DNA of 64,000 nt from contig OZ020611.1 in assembly GCA_963971575.1 (NCBI GenBank), positions 28,158,564-28,222,563 of the forward strand, in the 5' to 3' direction. The notes under the pieces are model-generated. The model was not told the DNA's origin. It was given only the letters and a program-made list of their open reading frames with translations, and made no database searches. The DNA comes from Liopterus haemorrhoidalis. Its lineage: Eukaryota > Arthropoda > Insecta > Coleoptera > Dytiscidae. The position numbers were made by a program, and so were the translations under genes. Positions 47,140 to 58,119 of this stretch are shown here, piece after piece. The first letter of the stretch is position 1. The number at the start of each line of letters is the position of its first letter.

Positions 47140-47935
47140 CTTAGTAGTGTATCAAATGAAAACCCTTAGTATGTGGATTAACGATCAAAATTTTATTTTT
47201 GCGAAATAAATTATTTTGATACGATTTTTTCCAAAATTGTGCAAAAAAAAAATAGTCCCACACCCTGTAGCCCAGATGGTTTAAACTAAAAATCTGAAAA
47301 AATTCTAAGCAATGTACATTGGTGTGAACCGGAATAGTACAACAGGAATTTTTGATCAGATTATGTTTTCGGACAATAACGCATTTTTTGTGTTTTTAAC
47401 TAAAATATGTTAAATATTTAATTCGCTATGTAACACACCAGATCAGTAGCTCTAGTAGCGTAGTTGGTTTTGTCTAGCACTTTGTAATTTGCAGTTCGAA
47501 CGTTGCAGAGTTCGAATCCTGTTAATTTTATTTTTGCATTTTTATTTTGCTTAAATTATTTTGTCAAAATTCTAGTTATATTTTGGTAAATGTTGCATTT
47601 ATTTTTTAAAAGCGTAAATTTAATAATCAGTGGGAAGTGTTGAAATTATAATTTAATTATATATTTGACGAAATCAGAAATCTTATGATTTAAGCAACCA
47701 ATGGAAGCCATAGGCGCAATTTTCAAAATCTTAATGAACCTTGCTATATAAAAAAAAAATACTGCACATATTTAGAAACTTAAATAATGGTATTACGCAT
47801 TCGAATTAAAATTCATAAAAAAATATATTGACATAAAATTTGTTTTGGCATCCCAAATAATCATCTTTCACTTACTAAATACCTGCGAAACCCTGAAATG
47901 TATGAAAATTCACACTTTACATCAATTTTTTAATA
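46900..47935 (+). repeat. Dispersed repeat R, copy R2
   Basis: Same order of blocks as R1, from GTCTGTCTGTCTGTTCGG through GACCCGCACATAGG to CTGCGAAACCCTGAAATGTA. It contains a 48-base TA microsatellite (about 47090-47136) that R1 lacks. Similarity to R1 is high on both sides of the tRNA-like segment but poor within it. The 67-codon minus frame at 46812-47015 reads the left edge of this repeat and is not a gene. Confidence 0.82.
47445..47525 (+). repeat. tRNA-like segment inside R2
   Basis: A perfect A box TAGCGTAGTTGG (47456-47467) and a good B box GAGTTCGAATCC (about 47508-47519). A full cloverleaf is not obvious. Confidence 0.6.
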
Positions 47936-48029
47936 TAATAGTGGTACAAAAATGCTCAAATAAGCGTATAATATCCATATTCTAAAAGCTAAAATTTCTC
48001 GATTGCTACAAGAGCTACAATAACTCTCA

Positions 48030-48165
48030 TAAGAATGGATGAAAGTAGACTACTGACTAAAATACACACAATGGCTCAATGAGGATCCAAATTAAGATAG
48101 ATGGATGATGTTCAAGACAACATGAGGTCTTAAGGAATAGTAGAAAATAGCACTAGAGGTGAAGA
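48030..48165 (+). pseudogene. RTE-like LINE, carboxy-terminal relic
   Basis: RMDESRLLTKIH, then GSKLR*MDDVQDNMRS*GI. This resembles the RMxxxRLxK ... GRPKxRWxDDVxxD end of RTE-like reverse transcriptases. Two expected residues are stops (TAG and TAA). It lies just before the mariner array. Confidence 0.6.
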
Positions 48166-48233
48166 AAATGGGTCCTGTTCTAAAATAAGCAATTACGCTT
48201 TAAGGGCTGAAAACCAAAATAATAATTACAGTA

Positions 48234-49020
48234 CGATCAGTAAATAAGGTTCCCTATTTTTTACACATTTTTATTGAGTTACACAAATTATATGAAAAAT
48301 AAAAGGACAATATTGAAATAAATTATGTATATTTTTCAATATAATCTCCCTGAGAATTTATTTATTTGTCCCATTGTGATATAAGGTTAAAAATTCCTGT
48401 ATAATAGAAATCCAGCTCTTGCTTTGTTCGCCACTTAGAGACAGCCAAGAGGTCAAAATTTTAAAATTTGAAATTGTTTTGAAATTTTTGAAATTTTTTT
48501 AATTACAATACGATCAGTAAATTAGGTTCCCTATTTTTTACACATTTTTATTGAGTTACACAAATTATATGAAAAATAAAAGGACAATATTGAAATAAAT
48601 TATGTATATTTTTCAATATAATCTCCCTGAGAATTTATTTATTTGTCCCATTGTGATATAAGATTAAAAATTCCTGTATAATAGAAATCCAGCTCTTGCT
48701 TTGTTCGCCACTTAGAGACAGCCAATAGGTCAAAATTTTGAAAATTTTAAATTGTTTTGAAATTTTTGAAATTTTTTTAATTACAATACGATCAGTAAAT
48801 TAGGTTCCCTATTTTTTACACATTTTTATTGAGTTACACAAATTATATGAAAAATAAAAGGACAATATTGAAATAAATTATGTATATTTTTCAATATAAT
48901 CTCCCTGAGAATTTATTTATTTGTCCCATTGTGATATAAGCTTAAAAATTCCTGTATAATAGAAATCCAGCTCTTGCTTTGTTCGCCACTTAGAGACAGC
49001 CAATAGGTCAAAGTTTGAAA
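48234..49020 (-). repeat. Three tandem copies of a mariner terminus, period 277-278 bp
   Basis: CGATCAGTAAAT occurs at 48234, 48511 and 48789, and the sequences after each are nearly identical. On the minus strand each unit codes the end of a mariner transposase: SKWRTKQELDFYYTGI, WDK, a stop in place of Cys, INSQGDYIEK and a stop, followed by the element's tail. Only the third copy continues into further transposase sequence. The joints carry short AAATTTTTGAAATTT filler. Confidence 0.88.
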
Positions 49021-49102
49021 ATTTGGCTGTTAAACTAATGGTGATGAATTTGTCAATGAAAATGCTGTAGAAAGTCCACTGTTTCGCGTACAGTAACCAC
49101 AC
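48917..49102 (-). pseudogene. Mariner transposase carboxy end
   Basis: 61 codons ending SKWRTKQELDFYYTGIFKL then ISQWDK and stop; family members read on with CINxxGDYIEK, which is present after the stop. The first third (MWLLYAKQWTF...) looks frameshifted. It belongs to the third unit of the tandem array. Confidence 0.7.
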
Positions 49103-49133
49103 CTTTGGTGAGCAGGTCTCACTTCTTCCTTTG

Positions 49134-50071
49134 AATAGGGGATACGCATAAAATTTATATTTCCTTAAAACTACATTTTTTTGATATGTTAATATTAGTT
49201 ATGTCACCTAACAAAACAAAAATCACATTTTAATTAATATTATAGCCAAATTTTTGAATTAAAATATTGTAAAATTTAAATAAGCCGACCACTGAGCGAA
49301 GGTTGCCAAGTAAAATCGACTGAGTATGACGTCAAACGATAGGGGTTTCACATCACAGATACAGCTACAACATAACCTTTACACGTGTGTGTATTGTATT
49401 GTTCGAGAGTTTTGTATTTGTTTTTAAACAATTTTTCACGCATTTATTATTAAAATGGCAGATAAAGATTTTGTTAGGGCTCAGAGTGATAATTTACCCA
49501 ACATTGATGCATTTATGCTCATGGAATATATGAAAAATAATGAATGCTACAGTGCGGAGGAAATACGTGGTGTCAAAGTAATTTTTATTTTATATTCTAT
49601 AACTTTATGTAAACAAACGCTGCAACTCTGTAAAATGTAAATATTTATGTAATTTAGATGTCAGAATTTTACTACATTGTTTACATGAAGTTACAAAACG
49701 TTAGAGGCATAATTGAAATACTGCAATATAAGTTATCTATTTTAATATAAAATTTAATTCGGTATCATGTATAAATTGTTTTTATAGAATTAAACTTTAT
49801 TTTAATTAAAATCACTATAACTTTACATAACCTATAAAAGTTATACAAACAAATAAGTTCACAACAGACTATGTACGCCGGTAAGCTAGTAGTGTCATAC
49901 GTCAGTTAGAAGGGGTATGACGTCACACGTCGTTTTCGCGCGCTACATACATTTATGGTTTTTTAAGCCTTCAAATTACAAAAAAAAATAATTAAAAACT
50001 GTTTTTTATGTTTATATGCAACAAGAGGAATATAATAAAAAAAAATTTAAAAATCATGCCTATCCCCTATT
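49134..50071. repeat. Inverted-repeat element enclosing a gene start
   Basis: AATAGGGGATACGCAT at 49134 and, in complement, AATAGGGGATAGGCAT at 50071 face each other. The interior holds a promoter-like region with two TGACGTCA-type sites (49327 and 49920) and the exon at 49455-49577. No target duplication is clear. Confidence 0.5.
49455..49577 (+). CDS. Candidate first exon, YqaJ/SWIM-like repeat-associated family
   Basis: ATG in AAAATGG context begins 41 codons, MADKDFVRAQSDNLPNIDAF, then MLMEYMKNNECYSAEEIRGVK, ending in phase 0 before GTAATT. From memory, multi-copy hemipteran proteins with a SWIM-type zinc finger and a YqaJ-like nuclease domain start DxFMxxxFxxxNxxYxSAExRGVK and splice or continue TSRSS at this point. 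No second exon was found before 50071, so this is either a gene start with a distant exon or an isolated fragment. It lies inside intron 1 of the main gene on the other strand. Confidence 0.45.
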
Positions 50072-50159
50072 GTCTCTCTTTGTTGTTTTAATCAGGATTT
50101 AACTTAAGTACCTTCCGTACACTAAGTACATCTAATATTGAAATTGGAGTATGAAAACT

Positions 50160-50870
50160 AAGACAAATCAAACACAAAAAAACTCCAACTCCGTCCTTTA
50201 TTTCTCCATCCATTTTTCCGTTTGCTGAAAAAACGGATTTCAGATATTTGAATTCCTCGACCTGTTTTATCTTTTTTCCTTCTAATTTTATCAGATGTTT
50301 TTCCGGTTTATGATCATACTTTTATGATTACTTTTTGATTTCTCGCAGCTTATTTTCATGATAATTCTCCTCAGCCAATAAGTATAGGTTCGAGGTTACC
50401 TTGTAGACTTCTTCATTACTAACGATCATAACCGTGTTATCTGCATAACATAGCTCTGTGATGAAACCTTGTTTCATTTTCCATTAATCTTATTGGACCG
50501 GGCAACCATTTTTACGTCGAGGACCACATTCAGTAACAAATTCTTTTGGCGGGCCAAACTTCTTTTTGTAATTCCAATTTTCGACGATGTTAAGTCATTG
50601 TTTACGCTGGATTACACGAATTTACATCAGAATAAATACGCCTCGTGTGCAAGAAGTCTAAAGCAGCGCGGCAGTAATGTGTTGATTACGCTGGAGAAGA
50701 AAAGTAAACGTTATATTTTCTTATTAGTGGGCTACCTAAAATCGTTCCATCCCACGGACCGCCGGTTCCCGTCGTCTGCATAGGGTATTCTTTAATTTCT
50801 TTTCTAGCGTTTTTAATGGCTGTATCGAGGACTATCGTAAAGAATAGCGGACTATCTTGGTAATTTTTGT
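50160..50870 (-). pseudogene. RTE-like LINE reverse transcriptase, split by an insertion
   Basis: From 50870 on the minus strand: DSPLFFTIVLDTAIKNARKE and IKEYP (the SPLLFNIVLDxAI block). After about 300 foreign bases come FITELCYADNTVMIVSNEE (catalytic YADD as YADN) and, in another frame, KLEGKKIKQVEEFKYLKSVF and SANGKMDGEIKD (50280-50170). These are consecutive blocks of RTE-like reverse transcriptases. The second catalytic Asp is Asn, and there is at least one frameshift. Confidence 0.8.
50480..50783. mobile_element. Unclassified insertion inside the LINE relic
   Basis: About 300 bases separate the two reverse transcriptase blocks, where only about 30 codons are expected. The left part has GGACCGGGCAACC and the right part GGACCGCCGGTTCCC, a loose inverted match. 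The 104-codon plus frame at 50469-50783 is a chance reading of it. Confidence 0.5.
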
Positions 50871-50989
50871 TTCTAATACTTATGTAAAAACTATGTAATT
50901 ATGTAAAAACCAGATTGTTTAACCCGTAAAAACTGTTTTGACTGTTTTAACTTAGACAACCTTTTTTTTATTTATCAAAATAATATCAG

Positions 50990-51098
50990 GTCAGCGAATC
51001 ACGGGACAGGATATCACCAGTTAGCCAACCACGGGAGAGGGTGTCACCTGTCAGCCAATCAAGAGACAGGGTGTCCCCAGTTAGCCAACCACGAGAAC
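50990..51098. repeat. 30-bp minisatellite, 3.6 units
   Basis: Units start at 50990, 51020, 51050 and 51080, alternating GTCAGC and GTTAGC starts and sharing CCAAnCA.GRGAnAGGGTGTC. Confidence 0.88.
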
Positions 51099-53539
51099 CT
51101 TAGGAAAAATTGACGTCACAATATTACTGACACTACATACAGACACTTGCTGATTATATTATTACGACTGCCAAATTTAACTAAGTAATACATACCTCTG
51201 GACCAATGTCTCAAATAAAAGTTGTTAGTTATTAACATGTATAGCAATTTTTATAGAATTTCAGAAACCGACAAACAGGCTGACATCATACTAAAAACAG
51301 CTGCATCGTCTTACAAAATGTCTAATTCGTGTTAAGCTTAATCTTAAGGTCAAAATTGATATGATTACAGTATGTATGTAGATTCTTACAAGTGAACAGT
51401 GTAAAATGATTTTTTTTTTTTTTTTTTTTCTTTGGTATAGTTGTCGAGTTTTGTTCTTATCCCTGTTTTAACTATATAAAAATTGCTAATTTAAATTTTA
51501 ATTATGTAAAGATTGCTAATTTTTCTAATGTAAAAATTTATGTATGTATTATATTGAATTTACAAGCTATAAATTTTAGTTCTGTACCAATATATAATAA
51601 TAATAATATACAAGAGAAAATTGAACATGCCACAAGAATTTAGATACTAATCCTCCTATTCTGGACCAAATCAAGCGGCAAGATAAGGATTTGGTACCAA
51701 GATTTATTTAATATTGGCGCATTTAGATTTAAATTTTAATTATGGACTAAACCGTCGACTTGCGAATTTTATGATTTTTTTTTTTTTTTTTCTCTACAAA
51801 ATAAAAAAATAAAAATTATTTTCTTTATACTCTATATTAAAAGTGTGTTAAATTTAAAAACATAACTAATTGACTAGGTGCGATAATCGCGTTAATCCGT
51901 GATCTTGCTTTTGTGTTCTAACTGAGATCTAACTGCGGTAGACGTACGAATCCCCTGGACAGTACAGCGTCCCTATTGTGTTACCTGTATTAGAAAACGG
52001 GGTTAGCAATGAAAGAGTTAAAGATTCCCATCGCTTTATTTTATAATCTAATACTTCTGTTTCTGGAGGCGTATTTTTTAGCTTATTTGTGTACTATCGC
52101 TTAATTGGTGCAACCGCCTAAATGGGTCAAAGTATCTAGTTCTATTATGTCCAAATTAACCGAAATCTATTGTAATACGTTTTAAAAATAAGTTAACGAT
52201 CTTAAAGTTGAAGATATGAGATCACTCTTCGGGTAAAAAACATTTTTATAGTATTTTATAACTAAGCCAACATTTTTTTTTTTTTCTGTTAGGATATTCC
52301 CGTAACAATAACTACCTGGCGTATGGCGCCTGAGTTGGCGCACGTAACAATATATTTTTAACACATCATAATATTTAAAATGCGCCAGTAATATAAACAA
52401 ACTGTTATCAACCTGATTCTAATATGACACCTGAAAAATTCTTGGCATTTATATCAAAAGATACCTAGTGTATATAGAACAATGTATATTAAGAAACCTA
52501 TTTCTGAGTTTAAATAATCTGTTCGAACTAAGATTATCCAATGAAGGAACGGTTAAATACCAACATTAAAAGGAGATTGAAATTGATATTCCTCTTACGC
52601 CAGAAATAGTTATGTGACGGGGAATTTAAAAATACTATTTATTTTTATCTATTATTTTTTAAAATATTACATAAAATATTTTGGCATATTATGGAACGAC
52701 AATGATTAATTATTTCTTATTTTAAGGACTTTTTATTAAACTGAGTTTACGAGATGTGGGGGTGGGGATTACATATTATTTTTATTTATATAATTTGTCC
52801 TTGCTATTTGGAATATCTGAAAACAAATATTTTATGTGCAAAATATTTTAAAAATTTATTTATTTCCAACGAGATTTCAATTAATGATTCCAGATTGTTG
52901 ACTGTTTTCTTAGTGTTATGTCAAACGACTTTCTCATTACTTATTATTATCAAACTTGATCCAACAGTAAATAAATTTAAAAAAATATGTGAAGACGATT
53001 CTCTCATATTTCAGGGTTCTGTAGGTATTAAATAAATGATAAAAAATTGTGGGTACATATGAAAAATCATAAATTTCCATAACTTTTGAAACATTAATCC
53101 ACGTTCTTCCATCTAGGGACTTACAAAAATACTTGAGATGCACTCGCTTCAAGGCCCAGGTATAGGAAGCTCTAGCTGTAGCTGCACAGTTTTCCAGTAA
53201 GTCAGATATTTTAAGCACGGGGTTGCAAGAAATTCCATAACTTTCGAAATAATTATCAAATCAAAAAATACTGTTGCGTTTCCCGTTCACAATACTAAGA
53301 TTTTTTTCATATTTTTAGATTAACCACTGAGTTGAAGGATGCGGGAAAGAGTTTTTGACACATTTTGTCAAAAATCGTTCTAAAATAAAGAAATTTTAAA
53401 AACTAGCTTTACAATTTATTATATATTTCGTTCCTTAATCTACATTTTAAGAACTTTCTTTTGACACCACACAATAAATTTAAATATATATATATATATA
53501 TATATATAGTAATACGTGCTTTCATCTAATACTCTACAT

Positions 53540-53713
53540 CAGTGTTTCTCAACAGATGGTCCGTGGACCACTGGTGGTCCGCGCACACATAATTTCATTA
53601 GTATTAATAAAGGGCTTTTATGCAAAAATAATGTTTTTCTTGACGTTGGTGGTCCGCGGTTAGTGTGGAATTCTAAAAGTGGTCCGCAACTGTCGAAGGT
53701 CTGAGAAACACTG
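53540..53713. mobile_element. hAT MITE (174 bp)
   Basis: Ends CAGTGTTTCTCAACAGA and, from the right, CAGTGTTTCTCAGACC. Flanks CTCTACAT (53532-53539) and CTCTAGAT (53714-53721) agree at seven of eight. Inner edges carry GTGGTCCGCG. The frame at 53516-53704 is not a gene. Confidence 0.92.
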
Positions 53714-54499
53714 CTCTAGATTAAATTATTTAAAAAAAATCTAAAATGAAAAAATTAATATTTTGATTCACAATAACGTGCACTATGCCATGCTTTTATA
53801 GATTTTTATACCAACCCATATTTTCTTCCGTGAATATACGTATGCTGTTATTATATGCCCCACTCATTATTACAAAAAACTAAGTAAATGTAAATATATT
53901 TCGAGAGAACTGTTTTTTAAAAACTCAATATTTTTTCTATATGCCATCAATCTATAATACACCCCATACTTACGTATGGCTCCGATACATGAACCTTGAT
54001 AACGCAAAATCAACAACTCACAGTCTGTGTAGGGCCGTTGACAGACTGGATCGCTCTCAGAAGCAAACAATTAATACCGCCCCAAGGCTACATTTTTAAG
54101 GTTAGGTGTAACAAAGCGTATATATATTTTTCAATGTCCCAGCTTCTGAATAAATTAATAGCATTTAATTATACTGGATATAAAACATGTTTAAGACCAC
54201 TGGTCTAGAAAGAAGGCATATATTTACTACGAAATTTTTAACTAAAATTTAAAATTTATAATTTATGATTAATATTTTTATTTTCAGTTATTGTTATTAG
54301 CTAATAATTTTTTATTCAACTTGTTAATCAGTTTGTGACTAATATATATATTGGCCCCTCCCACTTTGTTTGTTTACATTTAAATTTTCTAAGAACAATC
54401 TGTTAAAATCTAAGTTTAATCTAAATATCAAGTTTTCTTATTAGGCATTGTGCACAAGTTCCTTCATAGCAAAAGAAAATAACGCAATTACTGGAGTAA

Positions 54500-54780
54500 A
54501 TACAAAAATGAAGATATTCGGGAACAATGCTCAAAACCAAGTGTCTCGTAGTAAATTAGAGATAGACGGTTACAGTGGATAGGATATGTAATGAGAATGA
54601 TGGACAAAATGATAAAACAAGATTTGGGAAGGAAGATTGAACTTAAGTCGTCCAATGGAAAGACTTTGTAAAGGAAGAATGAGGTCAATTAACAGAAAAC
54701 TATTACTGAATAAGATACTTAGAAAGACCTGATACTTAACAGTGCCCAATAAAAGAGAGAGAGAGAGAGAGAGAGAATTT
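54500..54780 (+). pseudogene. RTE-like LINE 3' end with GA microsatellite tail
   Basis: DRRLQWIGYVMRMMDKMIKQ, then by frame shift NLSRPMERLCKGRMRS, matches the LxWxGHVxRM ... GRPxxRW end of RTE-like proteins. The copy ends CCAATAAAA followed by (GA)n at 54752-54776; short simple-repeat tails are usual for RTE elements. Confidence 0.6.
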
Positions 54781-54838
54781 AGTTTGAATTAAATTTATTG
54801 AAAATTATTTTTTAATTCACCAGTCAACTATAAATCCA

Positions 54839-55112
54839 TTCACGATGTTTCCTCATCTGAGTTGGCAATTATATTTTTTTGTAGAGCTGGTTATCAAAAA
54901 ATTTACATCAACTAAATATATTGCCAGTATTCCCGAATAAATATTTCTTATAAAATTTAACATGAATGATATTTTAGAATTAAAATTATTAGCATTATTT
55001 TTATTTTTTAACAATTTTATTTTATTTATTTTCACATGTCTAGTTATATTTCGTGACTACCAACAAAAATGCCACCCATACATGGCCAACTCAGATGAGG
55101 AAACATCGTGAA
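54839..55112. mobile_element. MITE with perfect 28-bp inverted ends
   Basis: TTCACGATGTTTCCTCATCT... at 54839-54866 is exactly complementary to 55085-55112. The interior is AT-rich without coding. The flanks show no convincing target duplication. Confidence 0.8.
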
Positions 55113-55420
55113 TATAACTGCAAATTGCATATAAAAAAATGTTTTCTTATTTTAATCAATTTTTGTCATACATGTTTTTTATGTTAAGTCAATAATAAGT
55201 CAAATATTTCAAGTCCCCCCCCCAATTATGAACATTTTGAGTTACCATATAACTAAAATTGTTAGATATGATATCCGATTCAAAGTGGCACAGTGGCAGA
55301 TTAATTTATTTTTTTCTATTTAACATTTCGATACTGCAATTCAAACCTTTTTTGTTATTTATTTATACAGTAAAATATCAAATTATAACTTAACTAGCAA
55401 CTAAACTACTAACTAACTTA

Positions 55421-55580
55421 CTAAATTGTAACGGAACTAAATGGAATTTTTATTTTCTGAAGTTGCCACGACTTTAAATGACAAAAAGATTTTTGTTATA
55501 CAAAATGGTAAAAAGCCTCATTCAATCATTAAATGTTATTAGATAACAAAATCTAGTTCCGCTTAAACCAAAGAATTAGA
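55421..55580. mobile_element. MITE of family K (copy K3)
   Basis: Left ACGGAACTAAATGG, right complement GGTTTAAGCGGAACTAGATTT. Closest to K4 at 63176. Confidence 0.6.
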
Positions 55581-55954
55581 CTTAACATAAGTATTATGAA
55601 CTAAAACAATCTCAGTTTAAAAAATCAAAAAAACGTTTGTAAGAATCAGAAAAACGAGAAATTTAGAAATTATTTTAGAACATTGTATAACATTACATTG
55701 TTGATAAACTGGGATGCATAATCCCTAAATGTATATACGGGATGCCGGGATTCTCGGCAATCCCTATAAATCAGGAGAGAACTCTACATATATTCTATGG
55801 TCGAATCTTGTTTTTGTTCTACCATCCTACCAAATTATGGAAAAATATGTCGAATTGCGTGAATTTCAGACGGATGGACAGACTAACAATTTAATATTCT
55901 GAGGTAACCGTGTAAAAACAAAGTTTAAGGATGAAAAAAAAACAGAATCCTTTT

Positions 55955-56865
55955 TAGGATTTTATAGGTATGACCAAAAAAAAACCCTCATACCGTCATT
56001 TTGTCGTCTGTCTGTCTGTCTGTCTGTCTGTTCGGTAAAAATTGTAGCCAAACGGCTAAACCTAGAGAGTTGAAATTTGGCATGCTTATACAACTCTTTG
56101 ACCCGCACATAGTAAAAATACTAAAACATCTAAAAAACATACCCCCCTAAAAATATAAACAAATACGTGCTCATCGAAAACAAAAATATTTTTTTTTAAT
56201 TCTGAGTAGGGTATCAAATGAAAGCCCTTAGTACGTGGATTAACGATCAAATTTTTATTTTTGCAAAATAAATTATTTTGATGCGATTTTTGCCAAAATT
56301 GTGCAAAAAAAAATTTGTCCCACACCCTATAGCCCAGATGGTTTAAACTAAAAATCTAAAAAAATTCTAAGTAATGTATATTGGTGTGAACCGAAATAGT
56401 ACAACAGGAATTTTTGATCAGATTATGTTTTCGGAAAATAACGCATTTTTTGTGATTTTTGGTTCACAAAGTATAAAAGTTATACCAATGTAAGACAGTC
56501 ACATGCAAGGCGTGCGATTGCGAAATGGGTTAGAGCACTGGTGTGAAACGAAGGGTTTCGAGTTCGAGTACGGAGTGAATTTTATTTATTCTATTTTTTT
56601 TTTGCATTTTTATTATGTTGAAATTATTTTGTCAAAATTCTAGTTATATTTTGACAAATGATGCATTTAATTTTTAAGAGCGTAAATTTAATAACCAATC
56701 TTATTATATGATTAACAGACGATAAATTATTTTAAAAATATCGTTCATTTTGCCGTGATTACTACAAAGTAAAATTTGTCCTACACACTCAGCATACCGC
56801 CTTCACTTATTATATACCTGCGAAACCCTGAAATGTGTGAATATTCACACTTCACATCAATTTAT
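55955..56865 (+). repeat. Dispersed repeat R, copy R3, between direct repeats
   Basis: Blocks as in R1 and R2, but the middle after the tRNA-like segment is shorter. Related sequences of about 110 bases containing TTGTTTTTGTTCTACCATCC stand before (55788-55890) and after (56935-57045) it. The minus frame at 56086-56325 is not a gene. Confidence 0.75.
56505..56577 (+). repeat. tRNA-like segment inside R3
   Basis: A-box-like TTGCGAAATGGGTTAGAGCA (56518-56537) and B-box-like TTTCGAGTTCGAGTAC (56556-56571). It differs in sequence from those in R1 and R2 but occupies the same place. Confidence 0.5.
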
Positions 56866-57223
56866 TCTGTTTATTTTTATTATTGTGCGTCTTACTCTAT
56901 TTTACATATTTTTATGTATGTGTATTCGGGATGTCTGAGAACTCTACATACGTATATCCTATGATCGAATTCTGTTTTTGTTCTACCATCCTACCAGATT
57001 ATGTGAAAATATTGTTTTTGCGTGTTTTTCGGACGAAAGACTGACAAATTTATATTTTGTGGATATAGTATTATAATCACAGGAATCAAGTATAAGAAAA
57101 AATACTAGTAAAAAAACAGCATTCAATTATATTTCTATATATTTTTTTGTGTTTATATTTATTATTACTTCTTACTCTATTTTACATATTTATATGTATG
57201 TTTATTTTTTTATATTAACTTAC

Positions 57224-57251
57224 AAGAATCCGTATCCGTAGCAGGCAACAT
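57224..57251 (-). CDS. Exon 1 coding part of the main gene (start codon)
   Basis: ATG at 57251-57249 opens MLPATDTDS, and the exon ends one base into Ser10 before GTAAGT. Joining to exon 2 (CA|GTG) and exon 3 keeps one frame for 680 codons. I chose this Met because the nearest in-frame stop upstream (57338-57336) closes the frame, the splice phase fits exactly, and the site lies in a CpG-rich first-exon setting. The short exon makes it the least certain of the three; RNA evidence would settle it. Confidence 0.75.
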
Positions 57252-57640
57252 GAATCCGATTAAAATCCACTTTCCAACAATAAATCTTCCAATAAAACTC
57301 TCCAATAACAGTCCAAACACTTTCACTAAACCATCTCACGCACAACACATCCTGACAATGCAAGCGACGGTAGCGTCGATAGCGTCTAACGTGCTTCTCT
57401 TTAGGTTAACCGTACAAGGAGCAGGAGAACGGAAATAAAACATGTTAACTTGAGAGAGATTTTTCCCTCCTACCAACACTAAAGGTATATTCTGTTTTTG
57501 GCGCGTCGCGGTAACTCGAGATTCTACTATATTCGGTAGTTTAACGCGCGGCGTTTAGCTACGTCGGTTATTATTAAACACGGCGTCTTGACCCCGCCTT
57601 CTTCACTACCATGCCGCGGTACTAACACAAACCATTTACG
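57252..57640 (-). promoter_or_regulatory. CpG-rich promoter and 5' untranslated region of the main gene
   Basis: In contrast to the AT-rich surroundings this block is dense in CG (CGCGCGGCG near 57544-57552, GGCGCGTCGCGG near 57499). It lies directly upstream of the start codon of the gene. No TATA box is evident. The transcription start cannot be placed from sequence alone. Confidence 0.6.
57336..57443 (-). promoter_or_regulatory. Upstream ORF in the 5' untranslated region, in frame with the main ORF
   Basis: ATG at 57443 opens 35 codons (MFYFRSPAPCTVNLK...) ending at TGA 57338-57336. The main start lies 64 codons after the uORF start in the same frame, and no other stop lies between TGA and the main Met. 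This would lower main-ORF translation by ordinary scanning; readthrough of the TGA would give a longer amino end. Its presence in mRNA depends on the unknown transcription start. Confidence 0.5.
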
Positions 57641-58084
57641 GATTATGCGTATTTTAAAGAGGATTATTCTTGTTTCGTCTCCCTTAACATCATTGCGGTA
57701 TTTCATTGGCCATAACCTAACGCAATTTCATTATTAGGTGTTTAAAGCAAAATATTCATTGATTGAATGATATTTATTCTTATTGTAACTTTATAATCTC
57801 ATCAATTGCAGTATTTTATTATCTATAATCTAATGTATTTGCAATTATTTCATTACTAGCCGAAGTACTTTATTATGCATTTTTCTGTAATCATTGGTGC
57901 CCCCTGTAAAGGGCAAGTGCCCCCTTATCCCCATGGAGTCTCTACTTTTAAGTGTTTTATTCCAAACCCTTATCCATTTTTGTTCTCAAACTTATTTTTT
58001 TATTCGTCTTTTTTATATTATAATAATTTTTATTATGTCTTTTATGCCCACCTACAAAACCTTGTTTACTCAGGCCTTCATACT
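57641..58084. other. AT-rich spacer upstream of the gene
   Basis: CTGTAAAGGGCAAGTGCCCCC at 57903 is a small G/C-rich repeat fragment. Frames at 57875-58168 have no resemblance and run into a hAT. Confidence 0.45.
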
Positions 58085-58119
58085 ACTTTACTACTACCAT
58101 GTTTGACATCATGTGTCTG

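Larger units (their letters stand above)
46240..57223 (-). other. Intron 1 of the main gene (11 kb)
   Basis: Donor GTAAGT at 57223, acceptor ending at 46240. It contains repeats R2 and R3, three LINE relics, a mariner-derived tandem array, an inverted-repeat element with a gene fragment, a hAT, a family K MITE and two further repeats, listed separately. Stretches 51100-53530 and 53725-54490 show only AT-rich DNA, with T runs at 51411-51430 and 51776-51791, an AT run at 53487-53508 and a lone hAT terminus (minus strand, start 54199, CAGTGGTCTTAAAC). Confidence 0.7.

Noticed and set aside
50990..51098. Possible CRISPR array
   Set aside because: Units are contiguous with no spacers; this is a eukaryotic minisatellite.
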